Shown here piece by piece: positions 35,850 to 44,081 of a stretch of DNA of 55,659 nucleotides. The stretch is from Bordetella parapertussis (GTDB lineage: Bacteria > Pseudomonadota > Gammaproteobacteria > Burkholderiales > SG8-41). Below the pieces are notes generated by a model, which did not search any database, was not told the DNA's origin, and saw only the letters and a list, made by a program, of their open reading frames with translations. A program made the translations under genes and the position numbers. Within the stretch, counting starts at the first letter, position 1; each line of letters opens with the position of its first letter. The DNA lies in the NCBI GenBank assembly GCA_945901405.1, contig CAMDLH010000020.1, forward strand, positions 1-55,659, read 5' to 3'.

Positions 35850-35864
35850 ATAACTCCGGGTTAT
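35850..35864. promoter_or_regulatory. Candidate LysR operator
   Basis: ATAAC-TCCGG-GTTAT is a perfect 5-base inverted repeat around 5 bases and contains the LysR signature T-N11-A. It begins 4 bases upstream of the regulator start codon. A second perfect palindrome, AGTAATTACT, follows at 35868-35877. Confidence 0.55.
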
Positions 35865-35958
35865 CGTAGTAATTACTTTTCCATCTTACATCGGGATCGG
35901 ATGCCGTGGTCTACTGTGATTCATGCCCGGCGACAATGGGCGCAACCGGAGGTGGAAC

Positions 35959-36969
35959 ATGAATGCCAATACCTATCGCTCGTGTTTGTTGGCCGCTGGG
36001 GCTGCAATTGTAGTAACGCTGGGATTGCATGCGATGGCGCATGCGGCCACGCCCTCAGTTGCTGCCTCCGCCTGGCCAGGCAAACCGATACGTATCATTG
36101 TGGGTACTACGGCAGGTTCGCCGCCGGACGTCGTGGCGCGCCTCCTGGGCGAACGGTTAGTTGCCGCCCTCGGACAGCCAGTGGTGGTTGAAAATCGCCC
36201 AGGAGCGATTGGATCGATAGGTCTCAACACCGTGGCCAAGGCCACGCCTGACGGCTATACATTCGGTATTATTTCATTGGGCTACCTGCTCTCACCCACC
36301 CTGCTGCCCCATGTTCCCTTTGACATGGTTGCCGACCTGGCGCCGGTGATCCAGACCAATTGGGAGTCTCAGTTGCTGGTCGTGCGCGCGACGTCGCCGT
36401 GGAAATCGGTTAAGGATATTGTTGCTCACGCCAAATCACAGCCGGATCGGATGACATTCGCCTCCGGCGGTAATGCCACGCCTGCACACCTGACGGGTGA
36501 ATTTTTCAAACGGCACGCCGGCATTAGTATCCGGCATGTGCCGTTCAAGGGTGCGCCGGCGGGCGTGACGGCAGTCGTCGGCGAGCAGGTGGATTTGATG
36601 TTTGCCGCGACGCCAGCTGCCGGACCGCACATCCAATCCGGGAGGCTGCGCGCGCTGGCTACACCCGCGCCGCGCCGAGTGCCGGCATTTCCCGATGTGC
36701 CCACCATGGTCGAGCTCGGCTATGCGGGTGTCGAGATACGCGGGTGGCACGGACTGGTCGCGCCGAGCGCAACGCCGAAGGCCATCATTGTGAGAATGGC
36801 AATCGAGATCGCAAGGATCACGGAATCGCCCGACATCAAGGCGCGATTCGTGACGCTGGGGATGGAGGCCGCGGCGGAAGGCGGGAGCGATGCGTTTGGA
36901 AAATTCTTTCGCTCGGAATTCGCGCGCTGGTCGAAAGTGGCGCGCGACGCCGGCATACGCGCGGAGTGA
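35959..36969 (+). CDS. TTT-family periplasmic receptor
   Basis: A protein of 336 residues. GGAGGTGG precedes ATG 35959; the export signal ends near AHA (residue 29). Motifs are WPGKPIRIIVGTTAGSPPD, ENRPGAIGS and HVPFKGAPAGV. The GG of the usual ligand loop reads AGSPP here. Its stop overlaps a possible start of the next gene, so receptor and sulfatase-like enzyme form one operon under the divergent LysR regulator. Confidence 0.9.
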   Translation: MNANTYRSCLLAAGAAIVVTLGLHAMAHAATPSVAASAWPGKPIRIIVGTTAGSPPDVVARLLGERLVAALGQPVVVENRPGAIGSIGLNTVAKATPDGYTFGIISLGYLLSPTLLPHVPFDMVADLAPVIQTNWESQLLVVRATSPWKSVKDIVAHAKSQPDRMTFASGGNATPAHLTGEFFKRHAGISIRHVPFKGAPAGVTAVVGEQVDLMFAATPAAGPHIQSGRLRALATPAPRRVPAFPDVPTMVELGYAGVEIRGWHGLVAPSATPKAIIVRMAIEIARITESPDIKARFVTLGMEAAAEGGSDAFGKFFRSEFARWSKVARDAGIRAE

Positions 36970-36974
36970 ATGCC

Positions 36975-38543
36975 ATGGCATCAGTACGCAACATCCTGTT
37001 CATTATGTGCGATCAGTTACGCGCGGATTATTTGTCGTGTTATGGGCACCCGCGCCTTGCAACACCCCACATCGACCGGCTGGCGGCGATGGGCACGCGC
37101 TTCACGCGCGCCTACGTGCAGGGTTCGGTGTGCGGGCCGTCGCGCATGTCGTTCTACACCGGGCGCTATGTGATGAGCCACGGTGTTACGTGGAATTTCG
37201 TGCCACTGCCGGCGGGCGAACGCACGCTGGGGGACTATCTGCGCGCGGCGGGGTTGCGCACGGTCGTGGTAGGGAAAACCCACGCTGCGTCTGACGTTGA
37301 AGGCATCACGCGATTTAGCTTAAGCCCGGAAGCGGGTGCGGGCTTGTTGCTGGCTGAAGCGGGGTTCGAGCCGTATGCGCGTCACGACGGCATCATTACG
37401 GACAACCGCATTGAAAAGCACGGCGGTGTTTACAGCACGTATCTGAAAGCAAAGGGTTATGCCGGACGTAATCCGTGGCACGACTACGCGAATTCTGCTG
37501 CCGCGCCCGATGGCGGCATCGCCAGCGGCTGGAACATGCGCAACGCGAAGCTGGCGGCCCGCGTCGCCGAGGCCGACTCGGAAACCGCATGGACCACCCA
37601 CCGCGCAATGGATTTTATCCGCGAGCAGGGTGAGCAGCCGTGGTGTTTGCATCTGTCGTATATCAAGCCGCACTGGCCTTATATTGCGCCGGCACCGTAT
37701 CACGCGGCGTTTGGCGCGGACGATTGCATGGCGCCGGTGCGTGCGGCACACGAACGCGAGGACGCGCATCCGGTGTATCGCGCGTTTCGCCAGCACCGGG
37801 AGGGCGAAGCATTTTCACGGGATGAAGTGCGGCGCACGGTGATTCCGGCCTACATGGGGTTGGTTAAACAGATCGACGATCACATCGGGCGGCTGCTTGC
37901 GTTTCTTGAACAAGCCGGGCGCATGAGTGACACGATGATCGCATTCACCAGCGACCACGGCGATTATCTCGGCGATCACTGGCTCGGCGAAAAGGAAATG
38001 ATGTTCGAGCAGGGCGTGCGTGTACCGCTGATTGTGGTTGATCCCTCGTCCGGGGCCGCGCGTGGTGCGGTGTCGGATGCGCTGGTGGAAGCCATCGATC
38101 TCGTGCCTACGTTTCTCGACGCGCTGGCACAACCGATCTCCGATCACATCATCGAAGGCCAATCGCTGTTGCCCTTGCTGCATGGCGGCGCCGCGCCCGC
38201 GCGCGATGCCGTTTTCTGCGAACTCGACTATGCGTTCTACGCCGCGCGGCGCACGCTGAATCGTGACGCGGACAACGCACGTGCCGTGATGGCAGGCACG
38301 CGCGACTGGAAGCTTATTCACTACGATGGATTTCCGCCGCAGTTATTCGACCTGGTGAACGATCCGCAAGAACTCAGCGACCGCGGCACGGATGCGGGCC
38401 TGGCTGCCGTGCGGCGCGAGCTCTACGACCGGCTTTTTAACTGGATGAGACAGCGCCGCAATCGCATTACGCTGCCAGGCGCACAAGTGATCGGACGCAG
38501 CAGCCCCGACGTTGGCGGCGGCGTCATTATCGGACGGTGGTAA
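36975..38543 (+). CDS. Sulfatase / phosphonate monoester hydrolase-like enzyme
   Basis: A protein of 522 residues of the formylglycine sulfatase family. The modification motif is CGPSR with Cys53 as the future formylglycine; metal ligands are in IMCDQLRADYL and FTSDHGDYLGDHW. The overall pattern (YIKPHWPYIAPAPYHAAF, YMGLVKQIDDHIGRLL, PPQLFDLVNDPQEL) is closer to phosphonate monoester hydrolases than to classic arylsulfatases. GGAG precedes ATG 36975; GTG 36966 is an alternative that overlaps the receptor stop. No export signal is present, so it acts in the cytoplasm on an imported ester. Confidence 0.83.
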   Translation: MASVRNILFIMCDQLRADYLSCYGHPRLATPHIDRLAAMGTRFTRAYVQGSVCGPSRMSFYTGRYVMSHGVTWNFVPLPAGERTLGDYLRAAGLRTVVVGKTHAASDVEGITRFSLSPEAGAGLLLAEAGFEPYARHDGIITDNRIEKHGGVYSTYLKAKGYAGRNPWHDYANSAAAPDGGIASGWNMRNAKLAARVAEADSETAWTTHRAMDFIREQGEQPWCLHLSYIKPHWPYIAPAPYHAAFGADDCMAPVRAAHEREDAHPVYRAFRQHREGEAFSRDEVRRTVIPAYMGLVKQIDDHIGRLLAFLEQAGRMSDTMIAFTSDHGDYLGDHWLGEKEMMFEQGVRVPLIVVDPSSGAARGAVSDALVEAIDLVPTFLDALAQPISDHIIEGQSLLPLLHGGAAPARDAVFCELDYAFYAARRTLNRDADNARAVMAGTRDWKLIHYDGFPPQLFDLVNDPQELSDRGTDAGLAAVRRELYDRLFNWMRQRRNRITLPGAQVIGRSSPDVGGGVIIGRW

Positions 38544-38607
38544 CGCACTGGTGCTATAATTTTCATCAAATTACAATCGCTTGCACAGCAAATTTGACAG
38601 GAAAATC

Positions 38608-38829
38608 ATGGCGCGCATCGAAGTAAAGTCCGAAATCACCGGCACCGTATGGCAAGTCAAATCCAAACCCGGCGACACTGTTGAATCCGGCGATACGCTG
38701 GTGGTGATCGAATCCATGAAGATGGAAATCCCCGTCATCACCGAAGACGGCGGCGTGGTGAAAGAAATCCTCGTCAAGGAAAAAGACCCGGTAGCCGAGG
38801 GGCAGGTTGTCGCCGTACTCGAAGGTTAG
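38608..38829 (+). CDS. Biotin carboxyl carrier protein
   Basis: A 73-residue stand-alone biotinyl domain. The biotin attachment motif is ESMKMEIP with Lys38; the flanking turns GTVWQVKSKPGDTV and GQVVAVLEG form the usual flattened barrel. AGGAAA lies before the ATG. It is the only carrier in the window and should serve one or more of the carboxyltransferases nearby together with the biotin carboxylase at 45703. Confidence 0.9.
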   Translation: MARIEVKSEITGTVWQVKSKPGDTVESGDTLVVIESMKMEIPVITEDGGVVKEILVKEKDPVAEGQVVAVLEG

Positions 38830-38850
38830 TCTCCGCTGCCGTCGTAATCC

Positions 38851-38921
38851 GTAGGATGGGTGGAACCCATCAACATTTTGCAGTGTTCTTGATGGGTTAC
38901 GCTCCGCTTCACCCATCCTAC
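38851..38921. repeat. REP-like inverted repeat, family C
   Basis: GTAGGATGGGTGGAACCCAT is matched by GCTTCACCCATCCTAC at the right end. It separates the carrier gene from the carboxyltransferase gene. Confidence 0.92.
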
Positions 38922-38941
38922 CGGGCCCGTTCCAACCGCAA

Positions 38942-40516
38942 ATGACCTGGCAACCCGAAATCGACGACATCCACCGCCGCCGCGCCTTGGCCGAGGCGTG
39001 CGGCGGTGCCGATGCGGTGGCGAAGCATCACGCCGGCGGCAAGCTCACGGTGCGCGAACGCATCGCGGGCTTGCTTGATGCGGGAAGCTTTCGCGAAGTC
39101 GGCAAACTCGCGGGCCGCGCGAGCTACAACGCGGACGGCACATTAAAAACGTTTGAACCCGCGCCGTACGTGATGGGCATCGGCAATCTCAATGGCCGGC
39201 CCATCGCCATCGGCGGCGAGGATTACACCATCCGCGCGGGCACCAGCTTCGGCAGTGACCGGCGCAAGGGCGGCCAGGGCGGCTTCATCGAAGACCTTGC
39301 CTACGAGTACCGCATTCCGCTCATCAACTTGTGCGACGGCACCGGCGGCACGGTCAACACCACGCGGCGCAAGGGCTACGCGGTGGTGCCGGGTCACGGG
39401 CAGGATGGCTTTGAGCGCTCGGTCGATCTGATGGAGATCGTGCCGGTGGTGAGCGCGGTGCTGGGCACCACGGCGGGCGGGCCGTCCGCGCGCGCGATAC
39501 TTTCGCACTGGTCGATCATGGTTGCCGGCACCAGCCAGATTTTCGCGGCGGGGCCGCCGGTGGTGGAGCGCGCCTTTCCCGCCAACGGCAAGATCACCAA
39601 GGAAGAACTCGGCGGCGCAAAAGTCGCGGCGGATACCGCCGGCACTATCGACAACGTGGCGACAAGCGAAGTGGATTGTTTCGCACAGATGAAACGTTTT
39701 ATGTCGTTCATGCCGCAGAACGTGTGGGAGCTGCCGCCGGTGGTTGACGTGGGCGACCCGGTTGATCGCTGCGAAGACGCGCTGGCGAGCATCATCCCGC
39801 GCTCGACGCGTCAGCCGTACGACATGCGCAAGCTGATCGCGCTGATCGTGGATCGTGAATCTTCATTCGAGATTCAACCGGGTTTCGGCCGCGCTGTCAT
39901 CACGGTGCTCGCGCGCATGAACGGCAAGGTTGTCGGCGCGATCGGCAACAATCCGACTTACGGCGGCATCATGGATGTCAAAGCCGCGCGCAAGCAGTCG
40001 CATTTCATCGAACTGTGCGATCAGTTCAACATACCGCTGATATTTTTCTCCGACATTCCCGGCCTGATGGTCGGCGTCGAATCCGAATCGAACGCGATCC
40101 TGCGCGAAGGCATGCGCGCGCGCTTTATCGGCTTGCAGGTCAGCGTGCCGGTGTTCACGGTGATCGTGCGTAAATGTTATGGCGTGGCCGGCGGCAGCAC
40201 CATCGACCGGCGCGGCCTCAATTTCAAAATCGCGTGGCCTTCCGCTGAGTGGGGCTCGCTGCCGCTCGAAGGCGGCGTGCGAGCAGCGTATAAACGTGAA
40301 ATCGAAGCCGCGCCCGACCCCACCGCACGCGAAAAGGAAATCGAAACCGAAATCCGCCAACTCGCGTCGCCGTTTCGCACGGCTGAAGCATTCGGCGTTG
40401 AAGACCTGATCGATCCGCGCGAAACTCGGCCCTATCTGTGTCAGTTCATCGACGCGTTGCAGGGGCGGCTGCGCTCGCAGTTGGGGCCGAAGCGTAAAGC
40501 AGGAACGCGACCATGA
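38942..40516 (+). CDS. Acyl-CoA carboxylase carboxyltransferase subunit, class b
   Basis: A protein of 524 residues with the full carboxyltransferase domain pair. Marks include LTVRERIAGLLD, GGEDYTIRAGTSFGSDRRK, GTTAGGPSARA, MPQNVWELPPV, IGNNPTYGGIMD and FSDIPGLMVG. It resembles the gene at 51510 far more than those at 17150 and 44082, so two classes of this subunit coexist. It follows the biotin carrier gene. The substrate acyl-CoA is not predictable from the motifs seen. Confidence 0.88.
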   Translation: MTWQPEIDDIHRRRALAEACGGADAVAKHHAGGKLTVRERIAGLLDAGSFREVGKLAGRASYNADGTLKTFEPAPYVMGIGNLNGRPIAIGGEDYTIRAGTSFGSDRRKGGQGGFIEDLAYEYRIPLINLCDGTGGTVNTTRRKGYAVVPGHGQDGFERSVDLMEIVPVVSAVLGTTAGGPSARAILSHWSIMVAGTSQIFAAGPPVVERAFPANGKITKEELGGAKVAADTAGTIDNVATSEVDCFAQMKRFMSFMPQNVWELPPVVDVGDPVDRCEDALASIIPRSTRQPYDMRKLIALIVDRESSFEIQPGFGRAVITVLARMNGKVVGAIGNNPTYGGIMDVKAARKQSHFIELCDQFNIPLIFFSDIPGLMVGVESESNAILREGMRARFIGLQVSVPVFTVIVRKCYGVAGGSTIDRRGLNFKIAWPSAEWGSLPLEGGVRAAYKREIEAAPDPTAREKEIETEIRQLASPFRTAEAFGVEDLIDPRETRPYLCQFIDALQGRLRSQLGPKRKAGTRP

Positions 40517-40521
40517 TGTGC

Positions 40522-40608
40522 GTAGGTTGGCGGTGAGCGTAGCGAACCCCAACAAGAGTGGTGCATGACCGCCAACGTTGGGGTTCGCTACGCTCACCAC
40601 CAACCTAC
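40522..40608. repeat. REP-like inverted repeat, family A
   Basis: GTAGGTTGGCGGTGAGCG mirrors CGCTCACCACCAACCTAC. Confidence 0.9.
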
Positions 40609-40626
40609 GAAGTTATTGAGTGATTG

Positions 40627-40646
40627 TAAGCAATTGTTTTTATTGA
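40627..40646 (+). repeat. AT-rich boundary motif, copy 6
   Basis: TAAGCAATTGTTTTTATTGA, 17 bases before the start codon of the molybdopterin enzyme gene and overlapping its leader. Confidence 0.85.
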
Positions 40647-40663
40647 TATTTTTGGAGTAACCT

Positions 40664-41908
40664 ATGCCAAGACCAGAGATCGAAGGTGATTGGGTAATGG
40701 GCTGGCCGGACCGCAAGCGTTCGGTGATTGCCGCGGGCAAGGATTCACAGGGGCGCGTGATCAACGGCCGCTCGCCCGTCACGCAACTCGAAGGTTTGCT
40801 CACGCCCACCGACGCATACTATGTGGTGAATCAACTCGAAGTGCCCGAGCCTATGCATCCCGACGATTGGGTTTTGCAAATCGGCGGTCTGGTCGACAAG
40901 CCCATCGAGCTGACGCTGAAGGATTTGCAGAAATTCCCCGGACGCACCGTGCGCGCGGTGACCGAATGCGCGGGCAACGACGCGGGATATTTTGATTATG
41001 TTCAGAAAGGCGGCAAGAAACCCTCGCGCATCAATCAGCAGGACATGAACGCGCGCGCGGCGATGCGTGAAAAAAACGCCGTGCCGTCGACGGAAGAAAT
41101 CAGCAACGAATCAACAACGACTTGCGCGGTGAGCGCAGGCGAATTCACCGGCGTGCCACTCGCGGAAGTGCTGAAAAAAGCCGGCATCAAAAACAACGCG
41201 GTGTCGGTACGCTTTCAGGGCTTTGATCGCGGCCAGCCTGATCTCGCCGTGCAGTACCGCTCGGTGGGCCGCTCCGATTTCAAGCTGGTGGACCCCGGCG
41301 TAATCAACTACGAAAAAGGCATGCCGCTGGCGAAAGCCATGCACCCCGACACGCTGCTTGCATGGTCGATGAACGGCGAATGGCTCACGCACATCCACGG
41401 CGGCCCGGTGCGCGTGGTGACGCCTGGCTGGTCGGGCAACTGGTGGGTGAAATGGGTCGAGCAGATCGAACTGCTCGATCACATTCCGCAGTGCTACTAC
41501 CAGCATCATTACTTCACCTACGGCGACGGCCCCGACGATCCGAAGAAAGAAATGATCACGTCCATGGGCGTACGCTGCATCATTCTGAATCCGCTGGATG
41601 AGGATTCGCCGCTGGAGCGCGGCTCGCACAAGATACAAGGCCGCGCCTGGAGCGGTATGGGCATGATCAAGCGTGTCGAAGTCAGCACCGATAGCGGCAA
41701 GAGTTGGCAAGACGCGCACCTCGAAGAACCGGTCGAGCGTTGGCTGTGGGTGCGCTGGTCGCTGCTATGGGAAGTGGACAAACCCGGCGCGTATCAAATC
41801 ATGGCGCGCGCCACCGATGAAACCGGGCGCGTACAGCCGCAGATCCCGTGGAATTATCAGCGTAAGCACTTTGATGGGATAGTGCCGACGGATGTGGTGG
41901 TGGCTTGA
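40664..41908 (+). CDS. Sulfite oxidase-type molybdopterin oxidoreductase
   Basis: A protein of 414 residues of the sulfite oxidase fold. The molybdenum-ligating Cys is Cys102 in AVTECAGND; HIHGGPVRVVTPGWSGNWWVKW is the conserved dimer and cofactor segment, and the C-terminal half is the Ig-like dimerisation domain (GMGMIKRVEVSTDSGKSW). There is no heme domain and no Tat or Sec signal, unlike periplasmic SorA or MsrP. It could oxidise sulfite or another oxyanion, or reduce a sulfoxide. It lies between carboxylase and ETF genes; ETF as electron partner is a guess. Confidence 0.82.
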   Translation: MPRPEIEGDWVMGWPDRKRSVIAAGKDSQGRVINGRSPVTQLEGLLTPTDAYYVVNQLEVPEPMHPDDWVLQIGGLVDKPIELTLKDLQKFPGRTVRAVTECAGNDAGYFDYVQKGGKKPSRINQQDMNARAAMREKNAVPSTEEISNESTTTCAVSAGEFTGVPLAEVLKKAGIKNNAVSVRFQGFDRGQPDLAVQYRSVGRSDFKLVDPGVINYEKGMPLAKAMHPDTLLAWSMNGEWLTHIHGGPVRVVTPGWSGNWWVKWVEQIELLDHIPQCYYQHHYFTYGDGPDDPKKEMITSMGVRCIILNPLDEDSPLERGSHKIQGRAWSGMGMIKRVEVSTDSGKSWQDAHLEEPVERWLWVRWSLLWEVDKPGAYQIMARATDETGRVQPQIPWNYQRKHFDGIVPTDVVVA

Positions 41909-41929
41909 ATTACATCAAGAACTATTTTG

Positions 41930-42003
41930 CCGCGGATTTCACAGATGAACACGGATTAAGAGCAGCAATGGAGTTAATCTGTGTTCATCTGTGAAATCCG
42001 CGG
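41930..42003. repeat. REP-like inverted repeat, family D
   Basis: CCGCGGATTTCACAGATGAA and its extension to 41959 are mirrored exactly from 41974 to 42003 around a 14-base centre: a 30-base perfect stem. Confidence 0.92.
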
Positions 42004-42019
42004 CTAAGGTTTGTTTGTC

Positions 42020-42823
42020 GTGCATATCGTAGTTTGCATCAAATACATCCCCGACCCTGAAGCCGCCTTCAGCATGTTCAGCATCGACGAACAGGCGAAG
42101 AAGGTCGTGCCGGCGGCAGGATTGAAACACGTGGTCAGCCCGTTTGACGAGCAGGCCATCGAGGCGGCCTTGCGCATACGCGAGCTACACGCAGACACGC
42201 GCATCACCGTAATCACGCTGGGCAATGAACTTTCACGCAACGCGCTCAAACATGGCCTTGCGATGGGCGCCGACGATGGCGTGTTGCTCACCGATGCGGT
42301 GTTTGAGGATGGCGACACTTACACCACGGCGATCACCCTCGCCGCGGCACTCAAAAAACTCGGCGCGATTGATCTGATGCTCACCGGGCGGCAAGCGGCA
42401 GATGGTGACGCGGGCGTGGTCGGCGCGGGGCTGGGCGAGTTGCTGAATATGCCGGTGCTGACATTCGCAATGAACATTGCAATCGAGGGCAACGCAGTGC
42501 GTGTGGAACGTGTGCTGGATGACGGCAGCGAAATCGTCGAGGCCGACATGCCTGCGGTGGTCACGGTGTCCAACGAACTCGGCGCGCCGCGAGCGCCTAG
42601 CCTGCGCGAAACCATGCGCGCGGCGCGTAAACCCGTGGTGGTGTGGAAGGCGGCCGATTTGGGTCTGGCTGTCGCAGAGGTCGGTACGACTGGCGCACGC
42701 AGTGTGCGCGAGCGCGTGTTCGCGCCATCGAAAGTTGTGCAGTGTGAATTCATCGATGCGCCGTCGCCCGAAGAACAAGGCGCGCGGTTGGCGGCGCGCT
42801 TGCGCGAGGCGAAGGTATTGTGA
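42020..42823 (+). CDS. etfB: Electron transfer flavoprotein beta subunit
   Basis: A protein of 267 residues starting at GTG 42020 (TAAGG ten bases before). It begins HIVVCIKYIPDPE and has the AMP-binding region LMLTGRQAADGDAGVVGAGL and the ETF beta signature VEADMPAVVTVSNELGAPRAPSL. With the alpha subunit it accepts electrons from acyl-CoA dehydrogenases and passes them to the quinone pool. No acyl-CoA dehydrogenase lies in the window. Confidence 0.9.
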   Translation: MHIVVCIKYIPDPEAAFSMFSIDEQAKKVVPAAGLKHVVSPFDEQAIEAALRIRELHADTRITVITLGNELSRNALKHGLAMGADDGVLLTDAVFEDGDTYTTAITLAAALKKLGAIDLMLTGRQAADGDAGVVGAGLGELLNMPVLTFAMNIAIEGNAVRVERVLDDGSEIVEADMPAVVTVSNELGAPRAPSLRETMRAARKPVVVWKAADLGLAVAEVGTTGARSVRERVFAPSKVVQCEFIDAPSPEEQGARLAARLREAKVL

Positions 42824-42879
42824 TGAATCCCGCACGACGCATGCCGGCCCAGGCGCGTAAAGCACGGCGAAATAAACCT

Positions 42880-42959
42880 GTCGTTCCCGCGCACGCGGGA
42901 ACCCATAAGGCGTCACAAGTGGCACTGTGTTATGGGTTCCCGCCTGCGCGGGAACGACA
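42880..42959. repeat. REP-like inverted repeat, family E, copy 2
   Basis: TGTCGTTCCCGCGCACGCGG at the left is mirrored by CCTGCGCGGGAACGACA at the right. It sits inside the etfB-etfA operon, 15 bases before the etfA start. Confidence 0.92.
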
Positions 42960-42974
42960 AGGCGGGGTATTCCA

Positions 42975-43940
42975 GTGAATATCCTCGTCATTGCCGAGAT
43001 GGCGCAGAATCGGCCCGCCGCGGCGAGCCTCGAACACCTGGCGCTTGCGCGCAGCCTTGCCGGTAAAGGGCGCGTGATTGTGTTGTTGCCCGGCGCGCAA
43101 CCCGCCGCCGCCGAATCACTGATCACGTGCGGCGCCGATAAAGTGATGGTCGGCAAGCGCGAGGCATTCGACGGCTACAACAGCGATGCGTGGACAGCCT
43201 GCGCGGCCGCCAGCGCGCATGAACACGCGGCTACGCTGATACTCGCGGCGCACACGCCGCGCGGCGCCGATCTCGCGCCCCGCCTCGCGTTTCGGCTCAA
43301 CGCCGCGTGCGCCACCGGCTGCGTGAGCGTGGAGCAACAAAATGGCGCGCTGCTTTTCACGCGCGCGAGCCACGGCGGCAACGTGCGCGAAACGCTGCGC
43401 ATGAAAACACCCATCGTGGTGGCAACGGTGCGCGCCGGCATATACGATGCGCTGCCCGCCGACACGGAACGTAAAGGCGAAATCGTCACCATAAGCGCCG
43501 CGCCGGCGTCACGGGTGCGTGTGATCGAGCGCAAACGCGAATCCGATGCAGGCGTGCGACTTGAAGACGCAAAAGTTATCATCGCAGGCGGACGCGGGCT
43601 TAATGGTCCTGAAGGTTTTGCAGTGCTGGAACCGCTGGCCAAGGTGTTGGGCGGCGTGGTCGGTGCGAGCCGCGTGCCGTGCGATCTGGGCTGGTGTTCG
43701 CACGCGATGCAAATCGGACTTACCGGCAAGACCGTGACACCGGAGTTGTATATCGCGGTGGGCATCTCGGGCGCCAGCCATCATCTGGCGGGCTGCGGCA
43801 ATGCAAAGACGATAGTCGCCATCAATACCGATAAAGACGCGGCGATATTTCGCGAAGCGAAGTTTGGCGTGGTGGGTGATTTCGCGAAGGTGATCCCGGC
43901 GCTGACGGCGGCTATACGCGCGCTGCCGAAAGCGATGTAA
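42975..43940 (+). CDS. etfA: Electron transfer flavoprotein alpha subunit
   Basis: A protein of 321 residues. GTG 42975 is chosen because the frame upstream is translated repeat sequence (LWVPACAGTT). N-terminus MNILVIAEMAQNRP; the FAD-binding part is complete: AGGRGLNGPEGF, GASRVPCDLGWCSHAMQIG, GKTVTPELYIAVGISGASHH, and VAINTDKDAAIF. The first base of the AT-rich motif is the stop codon. It pairs with etfB despite the repeat between them. Confidence 0.9.
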   Translation: MNILVIAEMAQNRPAAASLEHLALARSLAGKGRVIVLLPGAQPAAAESLITCGADKVMVGKREAFDGYNSDAWTACAAASAHEHAATLILAAHTPRGADLAPRLAFRLNAACATGCVSVEQQNGALLFTRASHGGNVRETLRMKTPIVVATVRAGIYDALPADTERKGEIVTISAAPASRVRVIERKRESDAGVRLEDAKVIIAGGRGLNGPEGFAVLEPLAKVLGGVVGASRVPCDLGWCSHAMQIGLTGKTVTPELYIAVGISGASHHLAGCGNAKTIVAINTDKDAAIFREAKFGVVGDFAKVIPALTAAIRALPKAM

Positions 43941-43957
43941 GTAATTGTTTAAAAGCA
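43938..43957 (+). repeat. AT-rich boundary motif, copy 7
   Basis: TAAGTAATTGTTTAAAAGCA with the etfA stop as its first three bases; the right half has diverged. Confidence 0.75.
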
Positions 43958-43963
43958 AAACAT

Positions 43964-44050
43964 TTGACACAGATTTCGCGGATTTACACAGATTAACCCT
44001 CTGCGGCCGGGGTTGATGTTATCTGCGTTAATCTGCGAAATCTGTGTCAA
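43964..44050. repeat. REP-like inverted repeat, family D
   Basis: TTGACACAGATTTCGCGGAT at the left is mirrored by CGAAATCTGTGTCAA at the right, with imperfect inner arms. Confidence 0.9.
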
Positions 44051-44081
44051 AACGTTTTTGAAGTTGTAATTGGAGACCAAC

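Noticed and set aside
36744-36974. Long N-terminal extension of the sulfatase-like gene
   Set aside because: It overlaps the receptor gene and encodes no recognisable sequence; the family start and ribosome site fit 36975.
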